Assembly: GCF_020532645.1 (NCBI RefSeq)
Contig: NZ_JAJAUZ010000003.1
Span: 124,001-188,000 of the forward strand
DNA length: 64,000 nucleotides
Direction of reading: 5' to 3'
Source of the DNA: Streptomyces bambusae
GTDB taxonomy: Bacteria; Actinomycetota; Actinomycetes; Streptomycetales; Streptomycetaceae
Part shown: positions 32,578-40,619 of the stretch, one piece after another
How the letters are laid out: each line of letters starts with the position of its first letter
Position numbering within the stretch: the first letter of the stretch is position 1
Notes under the pieces: generated by a model
What the model saw: only the letters and a program-made list of their open reading frames with translations
Told to the model about the DNA's origin: nothing
Database searches by the model: none
Translations under genes and position numbers: made by a program

Positions 32578-32636
32578 GCGACCAGGGTATGTCGGCCGTT
32601 TCTCGCTGCTTGCCGTGGTGGCGCGACTTGCGCAGA

Positions 32637-32664
32637 CGTCATGTGCGCATCTGCGCACATGACG
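32637..32664. promoter_or_regulatory. ArsR-family operator palindrome
   Basis: Two perfect 13-base arms, CGTCATGTGCGCA and TGCGCACATGACG, flank a central TC. The core ATGTGCGCA-N2-TGCGCACAT is the standard ArsR/SmtB 12-2-12 operator type. It lies 60 bp upstream of the repressor and 42 bp upstream of the MFS gene, so it can control both. Confidence 0.85.
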
Positions 32665-32705
32665 CTATGGTGGAGGAGTCCGTTCCCCCTGCGAAGGACA
32701 TCCGC

Positions 32706-34061
32706 ATGCTCACCGTGCTGCGCAACCGCACCTACCGGCACCTGTTCGCCGCCCAGGTGATCGCCCTGGTCGGCACCGGACTGGCCACCGTCGCCCTGGG
32801 CCTGCTCGCCTACGACATCGCCGGCGCCCGCGCCGGATCCGTCCTCGGCACCGCCCTCGCGATCAAGATGGCGGCGTACGTGGCCATCGCCCCGGCGATC
32901 GCCGCCGTCGCCCACCGCATCCCGCGCCGGGCCCTCATGGTCGGCTCCGACCTGACCCGGGCGGCGGTCGCCCTGACGCTGCCGTTCGTGGACCAGGTCT
33001 GGCAGGTCTACGTCCTGATCTTCGCCCTGCAGGCCGCATCGGCCGCGTTCACCCCGACCTTCCAGGCCGTGATCCCCGACGTGCTGCCCGAGGAGCGCGA
33101 CTACACCCGGGCGCTGTCCCTGTCCCGGCTCGCCTACGACCTGGAGAGCCTCTTCAGCCCCGCCCTGGCCGCCGCGCTGCTCGCCTTCACGACGTACAAC
33201 TGGCTGTTCCTCGGCACTGTCGGGGGCTTCCTCGCCTCCGCGGCCCTGGTCGTCTCCGCCGTCCTGCCCAAGCCCGCCCCGGTCCGCGAGCAGCCGGGCG
33301 GCGCGTACGCACGGGCCACCGCGGGCAGCCGGCTGTTCTTCCGGGTCCCGCGGCTGCGCGCCCTGCTGTTCCTGAACCTGGCCGTGGCCGCCGCGAGCGC
33401 CCTGGTCACCGTCAACACCGTCGTCTACGTACGCGACCACTTCGGCCGGTCCACCGGCGACGTCGCGCTCGCCCTCGGCGCGTACGGTGCCGGCTCGATG
33501 CTCGTCGCGCTGCTGCTGCCACGGATCCTCGACCGGGTCGCCGACCGCACCGTCATGCTCGCCGGCGCCACCCTCCTGACCTGCGTGTTCGTCGCCGTCG
33601 CCGTGATCACCGGAGCCTCGGCCGGCGGCTGGCGCTGGCCCGCGCTGCTCGGCGGCTGGGCGGCCTTCGGCGCCGCCGCCTCGATGATCCTCACCCCGAC
33701 CGGCCGCCTCATCCGGCGCTCGGCCCCGCCCGAGGAGCGCACACCCGCCTTCGCCGCCCAGTTCTCGCTCTCGCACGCCGCATGGCTGATCACGTACCCG
33801 GTGGCCGGGTGGGTCGGGGCCTCGGCCGGGCTGCTCGCCGCCGTCCTCGTGCTCGGCGCGATCGGGCTGGCCGCGGGCGCGGCCGCGACGTGGCTGTGGC
33901 CGGCACGGGACACCGACGAGGCCGCGCACGTACACGCCGGCCTGGCGCCGGGGCACCCGCACCTCGAAGACGCCGTCGAGGTGCCGGGCGGCTGGCGGCA
34001 CAGCCACACGCGGGTGTCCGACGGGCTGCACCTGTGCGCGGCGGGGGCCGGGACGCGGTGA
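32706..34061 (+). CDS. MFS exporter with His-rich tail (probable Ni/Co or other metal efflux)
   Basis: The 451-residue protein has about 12 membrane helices and the MFS loop RIPRRALMVGSDLTRA near residue 75. Its C-terminal 40 residues form a soluble tail with HVH, HPH, HSH and HLC clusters. Such tails bind transition metals. With an NmtR-like sensor divergently encoded and sharing an operator, this is probably a metal efflux pump. The metal is inferred as nickel or cobalt, zinc being possible. Confidence 0.85.
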   Translation: MLTVLRNRTYRHLFAAQVIALVGTGLATVALGLLAYDIAGARAGSVLGTALAIKMAAYVAIAPAIAAVAHRIPRRALMVGSDLTRAAVALTLPFVDQVWQVYVLIFALQAASAAFTPTFQAVIPDVLPEERDYTRALSLSRLAYDLESLFSPALAAALLAFTTYNWLFLGTVGGFLASAALVVSAVLPKPAPVREQPGGAYARATAGSRLFFRVPRLRALLFLNLAVAAASALVTVNTVVYVRDHFGRSTGDVALALGAYGAGSMLVALLLPRILDRVADRTVMLAGATLLTCVFVAVAVITGASAGGWRWPALLGGWAAFGAAASMILTPTGRLIRRSAPPEERTPAFAAQFSLSHAAWLITYPVAGWVGASAGLLAAVLVLGAIGLAAGAAATWLWPARDTDEAAHVHAGLAPGHPHLEDAVEVPGGWRHSHTRVSDGLHLCAAGAGTR

Positions 34062-34077
34062 AGTGACGGGCGGTGGC

Positions 34078-34098
34078 GGGGGCGGGGGCGGGGGCGGG
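34078..34098 (+). other. G-quadruplex-type G-runs
   Basis: Three runs of five G and one of three G are separated by single C residues, which fits an intramolecular G-quadruplex with one-base loops. It lies between the MFS stop and the terminator hairpin. Structure formation is inferred. Confidence 0.5.
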
Positions 34099-34110
34099 TG
34101 CGGTGGCGGG

Positions 34111-34143
34111 GCGGGCCGGGGCCGGTGGACGGTCCCGGCCCGC
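34111..34143. terminator. Hairpin between convergent genes
   Basis: GCGGGCCGGG (34111-34120) pairs with CCCGGCCCGC (34134-34143) around a 13-base loop. It sits between the ends of the MFS gene and ycnI and can terminate both. Confidence 0.7.
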
Positions 34144-34150
34144 CGCCGGC

Positions 34151-34867
34151 TCAGCCCCGGCTGCGCCGCCACCAGACGGCGCCGCCGACACCCAGCAGCG
34201 CGACGACGGCGACGACGCCGATGACCACGCCGGTGTTCGAGTCCCCCTCGCCGGCGCTGTCAGGACTCGCGGACGGGGCAGGGGCGGCCGTCGGCGGCTG
34301 TGTGGTCGCGGCGGCGGTCGGAGCCTCCGGGGTCGGGGTCGGGCTCGGGCTCGGGGCGATCGGCTTCGCGCCCGGCGCCGCAGGCTTCAACTCCAGTACC
34401 GGGGCCGGGTTTTCGACCTTCTCCCCGTTGGTGGGAACCTCGATCCAGCGCGAGACCTTGCCGTCGCCGTAGGTCTCGATCGTCTTGAACACCAGCGACT
34501 TCGCCTCGGGCAACTGGCGCACCACGATGCTGAATTCGGCATCGGTGCCTGTGGCCAGCGCGGTGCCGCCGATGGTGAACCCGTCCGCGGTGGACTTCAG
34601 TTGCCACGCCTTGGGTGCCGCCTTCAGCGTCACGGCGTCCGGCGCGATGCCCTCCGGGAGCACGACGCGCAGCTGCGCGATGCCGGACGTGTCGGACTCG
34701 GCCTCGGAGGTGAAGGAGAGCGTCACGTTCTCGGCGAGCGCCCGCGGGTCGGACGCGGTGACCTCGGCATGGGCGGCGGCCGGCCCGGCGGCCAGCCCCA
34801 GCAGCACGAGCGAGGCGGCCGCGGCCAGTCCCAGGCGGCGGCGGGAGCGGGAGTGATGTGCGTTCAC
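34151..34867 (-). CDS. ycnI: YcnI-like (DUF1775) copper-associated exported protein
   Basis: From the GTG at 34867 the product is 238 residues. It has a signal peptide ending AGPAAAHAEVTAS, so the mature protein begins with His, the copper ligand of YcnI. A DUF1775 beta-sandwich follows (about 32-150, with SRWIEVP), then a Pro/Ala/Ser-rich stalk and a C-terminal membrane anchor with WWRRSRG. YcnI proteins bind periplasmic copper. The frame has no stop upstream and runs continuously into the next gene, so the start rests on the signal peptide and a weak GAAGGG. Confidence 0.85.
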   Translation of the reverse strand: MNAHHSRSRRRLGLAAAASLVLLGLAAGPAAAHAEVTASDPRALAENVTLSFTSEAESDTSGIAQLRVVLPEGIAPDAVTLKAAPKAWQLKSTADGFTIGGTALATGTDAEFSIVVRQLPEAKSLVFKTIETYGDGKVSRWIEVPTNGEKVENPAPVLELKPAAPGAKPIAPSPSPTPTPEAPTAAATTQPPTAAPAPSASPDSAGEGDSNTGVVIGVVAVVALLGVGGAVWWRRSRG

Positions 34868-35590
34868 GGTGGGAGAGCCCTTCGGCAGCGGGGCGGGCCG
34901 CACCGCACAGGTGCCGGGCCCGCCGGGATCGGGGAACACGTCTTTGGCCCGGCCCCCGGGCGGCCCCCGCCGCGCCACCGCGTACCCGAGCAGCACCGTC
35001 GCCCGTACGGCGGCCACCCCGGCGGCGCGCGGCATCCGCACGGCCCGCGGGCGCGGTGCGGGCCGGGACCGGCGCCGCAGGCCGAAGGCCCGCGCGGCAC
35101 CGGCCGCAGCCGCCTGCGCCCACCGGCCGACCGTCTCCGGCAGGAGGCTGAGCGCCCGGTCCGCGCGGTGCATCAGCAGCGCCAGCGCGGCCGCCGCCAC
35201 GGCATGGGCCAGGACCATCACCCCGGTGCTGTGGTGCGCGGTCCGTACGACCGCCTCCGACACCGCGCCATGACCCCCGCCCGGCGCCCCGTGCCCGTGC
35301 GCGGCACGACCGCCCGACAGGGCCCGGTGCACGACGAGTTGGGCGACACCCGTGGCCGCGGCCACCTGCCACCAGGGCCGGGACACCCGTGCCACCGGCC
35401 ACGACAGGGCGAACACGACGGCCGCCCCGCGCCAGAACACCCCTGCACCCGAGGCCACATGATGACCCACCACGGCGAGCACCGACCCGGCCAGCGTGAA
35501 CACGGCAGCCCGCAGCGCCCGCCCGCCCCGCCCCTGCGGCTGCGGACACGGGCGGGCACAGCGCAGGGGTGCAAGGGCTCCGGTCGTCAT
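34868..35590 (-). CDS. Unknown membrane protein reading in frame into ycnI
   Basis: From the ATG at 35590 the frame encodes about five hydrophobic helices with a His-rich loop (AHGHGAPGGGHGA) and a basic C-terminal region ending near VARRGPPGGR. No stop separates it from ycnI. I recognise it only as a small polytopic protein of copper loci, distantly like 38674-39351. Either the stop was lost by mutation, giving a fusion of about 480 residues, or a stop was never needed. Confidence 0.5.
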
Positions 35591-35634
35591 GTCGGGTTCA
35601 TCATGCATGGATCCAGGTCGTCATCAGGCCCCAA

Positions 35635-35919
35635 CTACCCATCCCGCAACACCTTTTCCACCCTCGGCTGACCCCGAACCAGCCACCCGCGCGCGCCGGC
35701 GATGGCACCGGCCGGCGCCTGCGGCGTCCGCGTCGACAGGTACACGTGCGGAGTCGGGTCGTCCGGATCAGTGTTCTCGATGCGGACCGCCGATCCGATA
35801 CAGCTCCGCATCAGGCAGGGGGCCCGCAGATCGGCCTTGTACGTCCGCCAGGCCCGCGCCTCCTCCCCGTCCAGTACGTCGACCCTGCCGAGCGCACCCA
35901 ACGGGATCCGCGCCCGTTC
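35635..35919 (-). pseudogene. Truncated DUF3093 gene
   Basis: The minus strand encodes the C-terminal part of a DUF3093 protein: ARIPLGALGRVDVLDGEEARAW, then LMRSCIGSAVRIENTDP and PTPHVYLSTRTP. The N-terminal membrane helices of the family are absent; the sequence upstream belongs to the DsbA-like gene. Only a TTG is available as a start. I judge this a truncated remnant. Confidence 0.6.
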
Positions 35920-35929
35920 TCCATGGCCG

Positions 35930-36595
35930 TCATCGCGCCAGCCGCTCCTCGATCAGGGCCTTGAACGCCTCGTACGTACGCGGAGTCCCGATGCGCTCGC
36001 CGTCGACGAAGAACGTCGGCGTCCCCGGCACGTTCAGCCCCATCCCGTCGCGCTGGTCCGCAGCCACCCGCTCCTCGGTGGCCGGGTCCGCGACCGCCGC
36101 GTCGAACCTCTTCATGTCGAGGCCGAGCTGTTCGGCGTACGAACGGAACGTCCCTGCCTGCGAGTTGCGCAGCTCACCCCATTCCTTCTGGGTGGCGAAC
36201 ATCTTGCGGTACATGTCCTCGAACCGTCCCTGCCGCGCCGCCGCCTCCACCGCCACTGCGGCGGTACGGCTGTTGCGGTGCCCGGGCATGGGGAAGTAGC
36301 GGACGACGAACGTGACGCGGTCGCCGTACTCCTCGCGCAGCTTCTCCACCGCCGGGTGCACCGCATGGCAGGCCTCGCACTCGAAGTCGAGGAACTCGAC
36401 GAGCGTCAGCTCGCTCCGCTGCGGGCTGGTCAGCCGGCGGCTGTCCGGGCGCACCGCCTGCGCCTCGCCCGCGGCGGGTATCGCCGCCGCCCCGGTGTCC
36501 TCGTCCGGCTTCACCAGCAGGAAGGTGCCGAAGGCGGCCGCGAACGCCATCAGGATGACGGCGACGACCAGCAGGCTCTTCTTCAGTTTCGTCAT
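35930..36595 (-). CDS. DsbA-family thioredoxin-fold protein, membrane anchored
   Basis: The 221-residue protein has an N-terminal signal anchor (LLVVAVILMAFAAAFGTFLLV) and a DsbA/DSBA-like thioredoxin domain with active site CEAC in FDFECEACHAVHP-type context (FLDFECEACHAVHP) and the cis-Pro strand VPGTPTFFVDG. Such proteins catalyse extracellular disulfide exchange. The start overlaps the stop of the ctaG remnant (ATGA), a coupling inherited from the intact copper operon. The gene itself looks intact. Confidence 0.88.
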   Translation of the reverse strand: MTKLKKSLLVVAVILMAFAAAFGTFLLVKPDEDTGAAAIPAAGEAQAVRPDSRRLTSPQRSELTLVEFLDFECEACHAVHPAVEKLREEYGDRVTFVVRYFPMPGHRNSRTAAVAVEAAARQGRFEDMYRKMFATQKEWGELRNSQAGTFRSYAEQLGLDMKRFDAAVADPATEERVAADQRDGMGLNVPGTPTFFVDGERIGTPRTYEAFKALIEERLAR

Positions 36596-37960
36596 GATTC
36601 CTCCGTGTGGGTCTTCTGAAGGCGGCGGTCCCGGGCGTGCAGACCCGCCAGGTACGCGTTGTAGGCGGCGAGCGGGTCGCCCGCGTCGCCCCGGTCGATC
36701 TGCCGGTCGATCCGGCGGGCTTCCCGGCGGTCTGTGCGGATCCACTGCGCGGCCAGGATGACCGTCGTGATGAGGACGGGGACGTCGCCGGTGGCCCAGG
36801 CGATCGCCCCGCCGCTGTACTGGTCCTGCGCGAGATCGGGCCCCCACGTCCGGCCGACCGCCTGCCACCAGCCCGCGCCGATGATGTCGGTCGAGCTCAT
36901 CACGGAGATGCTGAACCAGGAACCCGAGCAACTCCTCGGCGGGCGAGGGCGGACCGCTCCCGGCGGCGGGCGGCGCGGTCCGCGACAGCGCGACGGCCAG
37001 TCCCGCCGCGGCGGCCATCACCAGCGCCTCACCCGCCGCGAAACGCAGGAACGGCCGGCGGGTGCCGGCGGCCAGGGCCGGCAGCGTCCGCCGCCGATGC
37101 CACCACCCGACGCCTCCCAGGACCAGCAGGGCGCCCGCCTTCAGCAGCACCATCCGCCCGTAGGCGGACGTGACCCACACCGCCGGCACCGGTAGCCGGA
37201 CCAGGGCGCCGACCAGCCCGCTCGCGGCCACCGCCAGGAACGCACCGCCGGCGAGCGGGCTGAACCGGCGGGCGGCGACCGCAGCCCCCTCGGTGCGGCG
37301 CCACACGGCGACGAGCACGAACACCAGCCCGCCCACCCAGACGGCGGCGCCCGCCACGTGCAGCGCAAGGCTCGTGACGGCCGCGTCGTGGTTCGCGGCG
37401 GCCGCCGCATGCCCCGTGAACGCAGGCGGCAGCACGGCCGCGACGGCGAGGACCAGCGCGGCCCGCGTCCACCGGACGGTGGTGACGCCCGCGCAGACCG
37501 TGGCCAGCACCAGCCCGGCCACCGCCGCCGCCGCGTACGACCGGCCCTGCGGCGCGGTCAGCGCGAAGTCCACGACCATCGCCGGGTCCAGGACCGCGGA
37601 CACCGGCCGGGCGAACAGGTCCGACAGGCCGAAGACCAGCACGGCCACCTAGGACACCGACCACACCCCGGCGGCCGCCGCGGCCCCCGAGACGTACGGC
37701 AGCCGGGCCGGGCCGAGGCCCCGGCCGCCGGGCAGCAGCACCCCGGCGAGCAGCAGCGCGCCGACCGTCGCCACCGCCGACACGTCGGCGGCCAGACGCG
37801 CCACCGGCAGGCCCCAGGCGGTCAGCGGGCCGGGGCCCTCGATGCCGGGAACCCGCCGGGCGACGGGACCGGCCGCCCGGAGCCCGGCCGCGGCGGCGCC
37901 GAGGGCCACGGCGGCGGCCGCGAGGAGGAGGAGGGGGAGGCGCGGCCGGCCCGGACGAAG
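36592..37960 (-). pseudogene. CopD-CtaG fusion gene, disrupted
   Basis: A CopD-type membrane region is encoded from about 37942 to 36930: LLLLAAAAVALG at its start, LALHVAGAAVWVGGLVFVL in the middle. An in-frame TAG at 37649-37651 interrupts it. After SPAEELLG near 36930 the expected CtaG domain is almost wholly missing. The frame then shifts to its last part: WFSISVMSSTDIIGAGWW through AYNAYLAGLHARD, ending at 36592. The start region also needs a one-base shift near a CTCCTCCTCC run. Fused CopD-CtaG proteins serve copper import and oxidase assembly; this copy is inactive. Confidence 0.8.
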
Positions 37961-38570
37961 TCAGCCGGCACGGCGGGACCTCCGGCGGCGGGCGACGAAG
38001 ACGGCGGCTCCGGCTCCCGCGGCCCCCGCCGCTCCCGCGAGGGCGAATCCGGCGGGCCCGGCGGTGCCGGACCCGCCGGAAGCGGCTGCGCCTTCGGGAC
38101 CCGGCCCGGGCGGGCGGGGGGCTCGTAAAAGAAGGGCTGCGCGTGCTGCTCGGCGGCGCCTTCGAGGCCTTCGAGGCCGGCGTACGCACCCTGAACGTCA
38201 GGGCCCCGCTCATCGGCTGCCCGTCGGCCGACACCACCCGGTAGCCGACCGTGTACGTGCCCGGTGGCAGGCCCGGCCGGACCGCCAGTGACGCGGTCCG
38301 GCCGCCGACCGCCGGCGCGCCGGCACCCGCCGGACTGCCGTCCGGCGCCGTCAGCGCGACCTTCGCGTACTGCTGCGCCATCGCGTCGCCGAACGTCAGA
38401 CGGATCGCAGGGGGCAACGCGTCCAGGGTCGCGCCGTCGGCCGGCGAACTGGACGTCAGACCGGTGTGCGCGGAAGCCGTGGGCGACCCCGCCCACAGCA
38501 GGGCGCAGCCAAGAGGTACGACGAGGAGGCGGGCCGCCACGCGGACGGCACGCCGGGAAGGGCGAGGCAT
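37961..38570 (-). pseudogene. copC: CopC-like copper protein, frameshifted
   Basis: From the ATG at 38570 the frame encodes a signal peptide ending PTASAHTGLTSSSPADGA, so the mature N-terminus is the copper-ligand His. A CopC domain follows with YRVVSADGQPMSGALTFRV. In the linker, near a CCCCCC run at about 38115-38122, the frame is lost. The expected C-terminal anchor (GTAGPAGFALAGAAGAAG and VFVARRRR) is in another frame and stops at 37961. A one-base insertion explains it. A secreted CopC domain without an anchor might still be made. Confidence 0.75.
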
Positions 38571-38673
38571 GAAAAGAGGGGGTCTCTCTGTGCGCTCCGG
38601 ACCAGCCGGAGGGTGCCCCGGACCAGCCGGGGCAGGGGGCGCCGACGTCCGCGGACGCGCCCCCACCCCGTCG

Positions 38674-39351
38674 TCAGGACGGGCAGAGGCCGCCGCCGGG
38701 CGCCGGCCCGGTCAGCAGGAGACGGGCGGCCCACCACGGGGCCCGCCCGGACCGGGGCGGCGCCCGGCCCTCGTTCGACCTCGCCACCAGCGCGGACGGC
38801 GGCAGCGCCACGCTCTCCCGCGCCCGCAGGTCCACCTGCGGGCCGGTGCCGGCGGCGGGCCGCGGCCACACGAACAGCAGCAGCGCGCCCAGCGCCTCCA
38901 GGACCGGCCGACCGCGCCACAACAGCCGCTCGGTCAACCCGAACAGCCGGGCCGCGACGACCAGCATCACCAGGTGCCCGGCGAGGAACACCTCGGGCGG
39001 AACACCGGCGGCGGAAGCGTGCTCCACCAGACCGGCGGGCCCGGTACCCGCCGCGGCCGCGGCCGCGCACGCACCCGGCAGCGCGTACGCCGCGTGGTAC
39101 GCGAGCTGCGCGCCCACGAGCGCCGCGACGACCTGCGTGTCGGACAGTCTGGCCCGCGTCAGCAGCACCGCACCCGGCACCGCGACCGCCGCCATCCCCG
39201 ACAGCACCGCCCACCGGGGCGTGTGCCCCTGCGCGAGCAGGTGCCCCGCGAACGGCAGCAGCACGCACAGGCCGGCCAGTACGCCGGCCCGCAGCGCCCG
39301 CACCACACCGCGCGCCGGCGCGGCCGGCCGGGACGGGGCGATGGCGGACAT
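38674..39351 (-). CDS. Unknown membrane protein of the copper locus
   Basis: From the ATG at 39351 the product is 225 residues with four to five hydrophobic helices (VLAGLCVLLPFAGHLLAQGH, then LLTRARLSDTQVVAALVGAQLAYHAAYAL). A polar Arg/Pro/Gly-rich C-terminal tail with GGGLCPS ends it. Its architecture resembles 34868-35590. It stands first in the degraded copper locus. No family name is offered; the start is uncertain because no good ribosome site is seen. Confidence 0.6.
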   Translation of the reverse strand: MSAIAPSRPAAPARGVVRALRAGVLAGLCVLLPFAGHLLAQGHTPRWAVLSGMAAVAVPGAVLLTRARLSDTQVVAALVGAQLAYHAAYALPGACAAAAAAGTGPAGLVEHASAAGVPPEVFLAGHLVMLVVAARLFGLTERLLWRGRPVLEALGALLLFVWPRPAAGTGPQVDLRARESVALPPSALVARSNEGRAPPRSGRAPWWAARLLLTGPAPGGGLCPS

Positions 39352-39589
39352 GGCGGCTGCTGCTCTCTCGGGGAGGGACCGGCCCATGGCCGGTGCGGCC
39401 GGAGCTTTCGGGCAGGACCGGCGCATCTCGCAGCGTATCCCGCCGCCTCCCAGGCCCTCACGGCAGGACCCTCCGCCGCCACGACGTCCGCCCGATGCCG
39501 GTTGCGGAGCCGTGACCTGTGAGGATGGGCGGACGGCGGCCGCCCCGGAGCGAGCCGCAGGTACGACGGGCACGTGAGGAGCAGCCGCG

Positions 39590-40579
39590 GTGGCGGAGCA
39601 GGGACCGCAGGGCCTGGCCGAGCGCATGGAGCACCACCAGGTCGCGATCTACCTCGCGGCCCTGGCCGTCGGCGGCCTGGCCGGCGCCCTGGCCCCGTCG
39701 CTCGGCCCGGGTCTGGAACACGCCATCAACCCGGTCCTCGGCGCGCTGCTGTTCGTCACCTTCCTCCAGGTGCCGGCCGCGGACCTGGGCCGCGCACTGC
39801 GCGACGGCCGGTTCCTCACCGCCGCGCTCGTCGTCAACTTCGCCGTGGTCCCGCTCGTGGTGGCCGCGATGTTCGCGTTCCTGCCCGCGGACCAGGCGGT
39901 CCGGGCCGGCGCCCTGCTGGTGCTGCTGTGCCCCTGCGTGGACTACGTCATCGTCTTCTCCGGCCTCGCCGGCGGGTCCGGCCGCCGCCTGCTGGCCGCC
40001 ACCCCGCTGCTGCTGCTCGCGCAGATGCTGCTGCTCCCCGCCTTCCTCCACCTCTTCCTGGGCGCCGGCCTGGCCGACGTGGTGGAGCCGGGACCGTTCG
40101 TGGCCGCGTTCCTCGTCCTGATCGTCATCCCGCTGGCGCTGGCCTGGCTCCTCCAGGCCTGGGCGGCCCGCCGCCCCGCCGGCCGGCAGGTGGCCGACGC
40201 CGCCACCACGACGATGGTGCCGCTGATGGCCGCGACCCTGCTGACCGTGGTCGCCTCCCAGATCCCGCGACTCGGCGACGCCCGCACCGACGTGGCCGCG
40301 CTGATCCCGTTCTACGCCGCTTTCCTCGTCGTCATGGCCTTCGCCGGCAAGGCCGTGGCCCGCCTCTTCCGTCTCGACACCGGAGCCGCCCGGGCCATCG
40401 TCTTCACCGGCGCCACCCGCAACTCCCTGGTCGTCCTCCCGCTCGCCCTCTCGCTCCCCGAAGCCCTCGCCCCGGCCGCCGCCGCGGTCGTCACCCAGAC
40501 CCTCGTCGAAGTCCTCGGCATGCCGGCGTACGTCCGCCTCGTCCCCCGCCTGGTCCCCGACCGCACGGCAGCCGGGTGA
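39590..40579 (+). CDS. Arsenic-resistance/bile-acid-symporter (Acr3/BASS-type) permease
   Basis: The 329-residue protein has about ten hydrophobic helices, with INPVLGALLFVTFLQVP near residue 45 and LLVLLCPCVDYVIVFSGLAGG near 105. The paired Cys-Pro-Cys motif in a membrane helix resembles the conserved cysteine of Acr3 arsenite pumps. A late GATRNSLVVLPLALSLP region is also family-typical. GTG start with GAGGAG nine bases upstream. No arsenate reductase or ArsR is adjacent, so substrate is uncertain. Confidence 0.8.
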   Translation: MAEQGPQGLAERMEHHQVAIYLAALAVGGLAGALAPSLGPGLEHAINPVLGALLFVTFLQVPAADLGRALRDGRFLTAALVVNFAVVPLVVAAMFAFLPADQAVRAGALLVLLCPCVDYVIVFSGLAGGSGRRLLAATPLLLLAQMLLLPAFLHLFLGAGLADVVEPGPFVAAFLVLIVIPLALAWLLQAWAARRPAGRQVADAATTTMVPLMAATLLTVVASQIPRLGDARTDVAALIPFYAAFLVVMAFAGKAVARLFRLDTGAARAIVFTGATRNSLVVLPLALSLPEALAPAAAAVVTQTLVEVLGMPAYVRLVPRLVPDRTAAG

Positions 40580-40619
40580 GCCGACGCCCGGAACCCGGCG
40601 CGCCCGGGCCCGGACGCGG

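Noticed and set aside
39590..40579. Calling an arsenic-resistance operon
   Set aside because: Only the permease is present; no ArsR or ArsC is adjacent and the ArsR-type gene at 32218 has a Ni/Co/Zn-type site.
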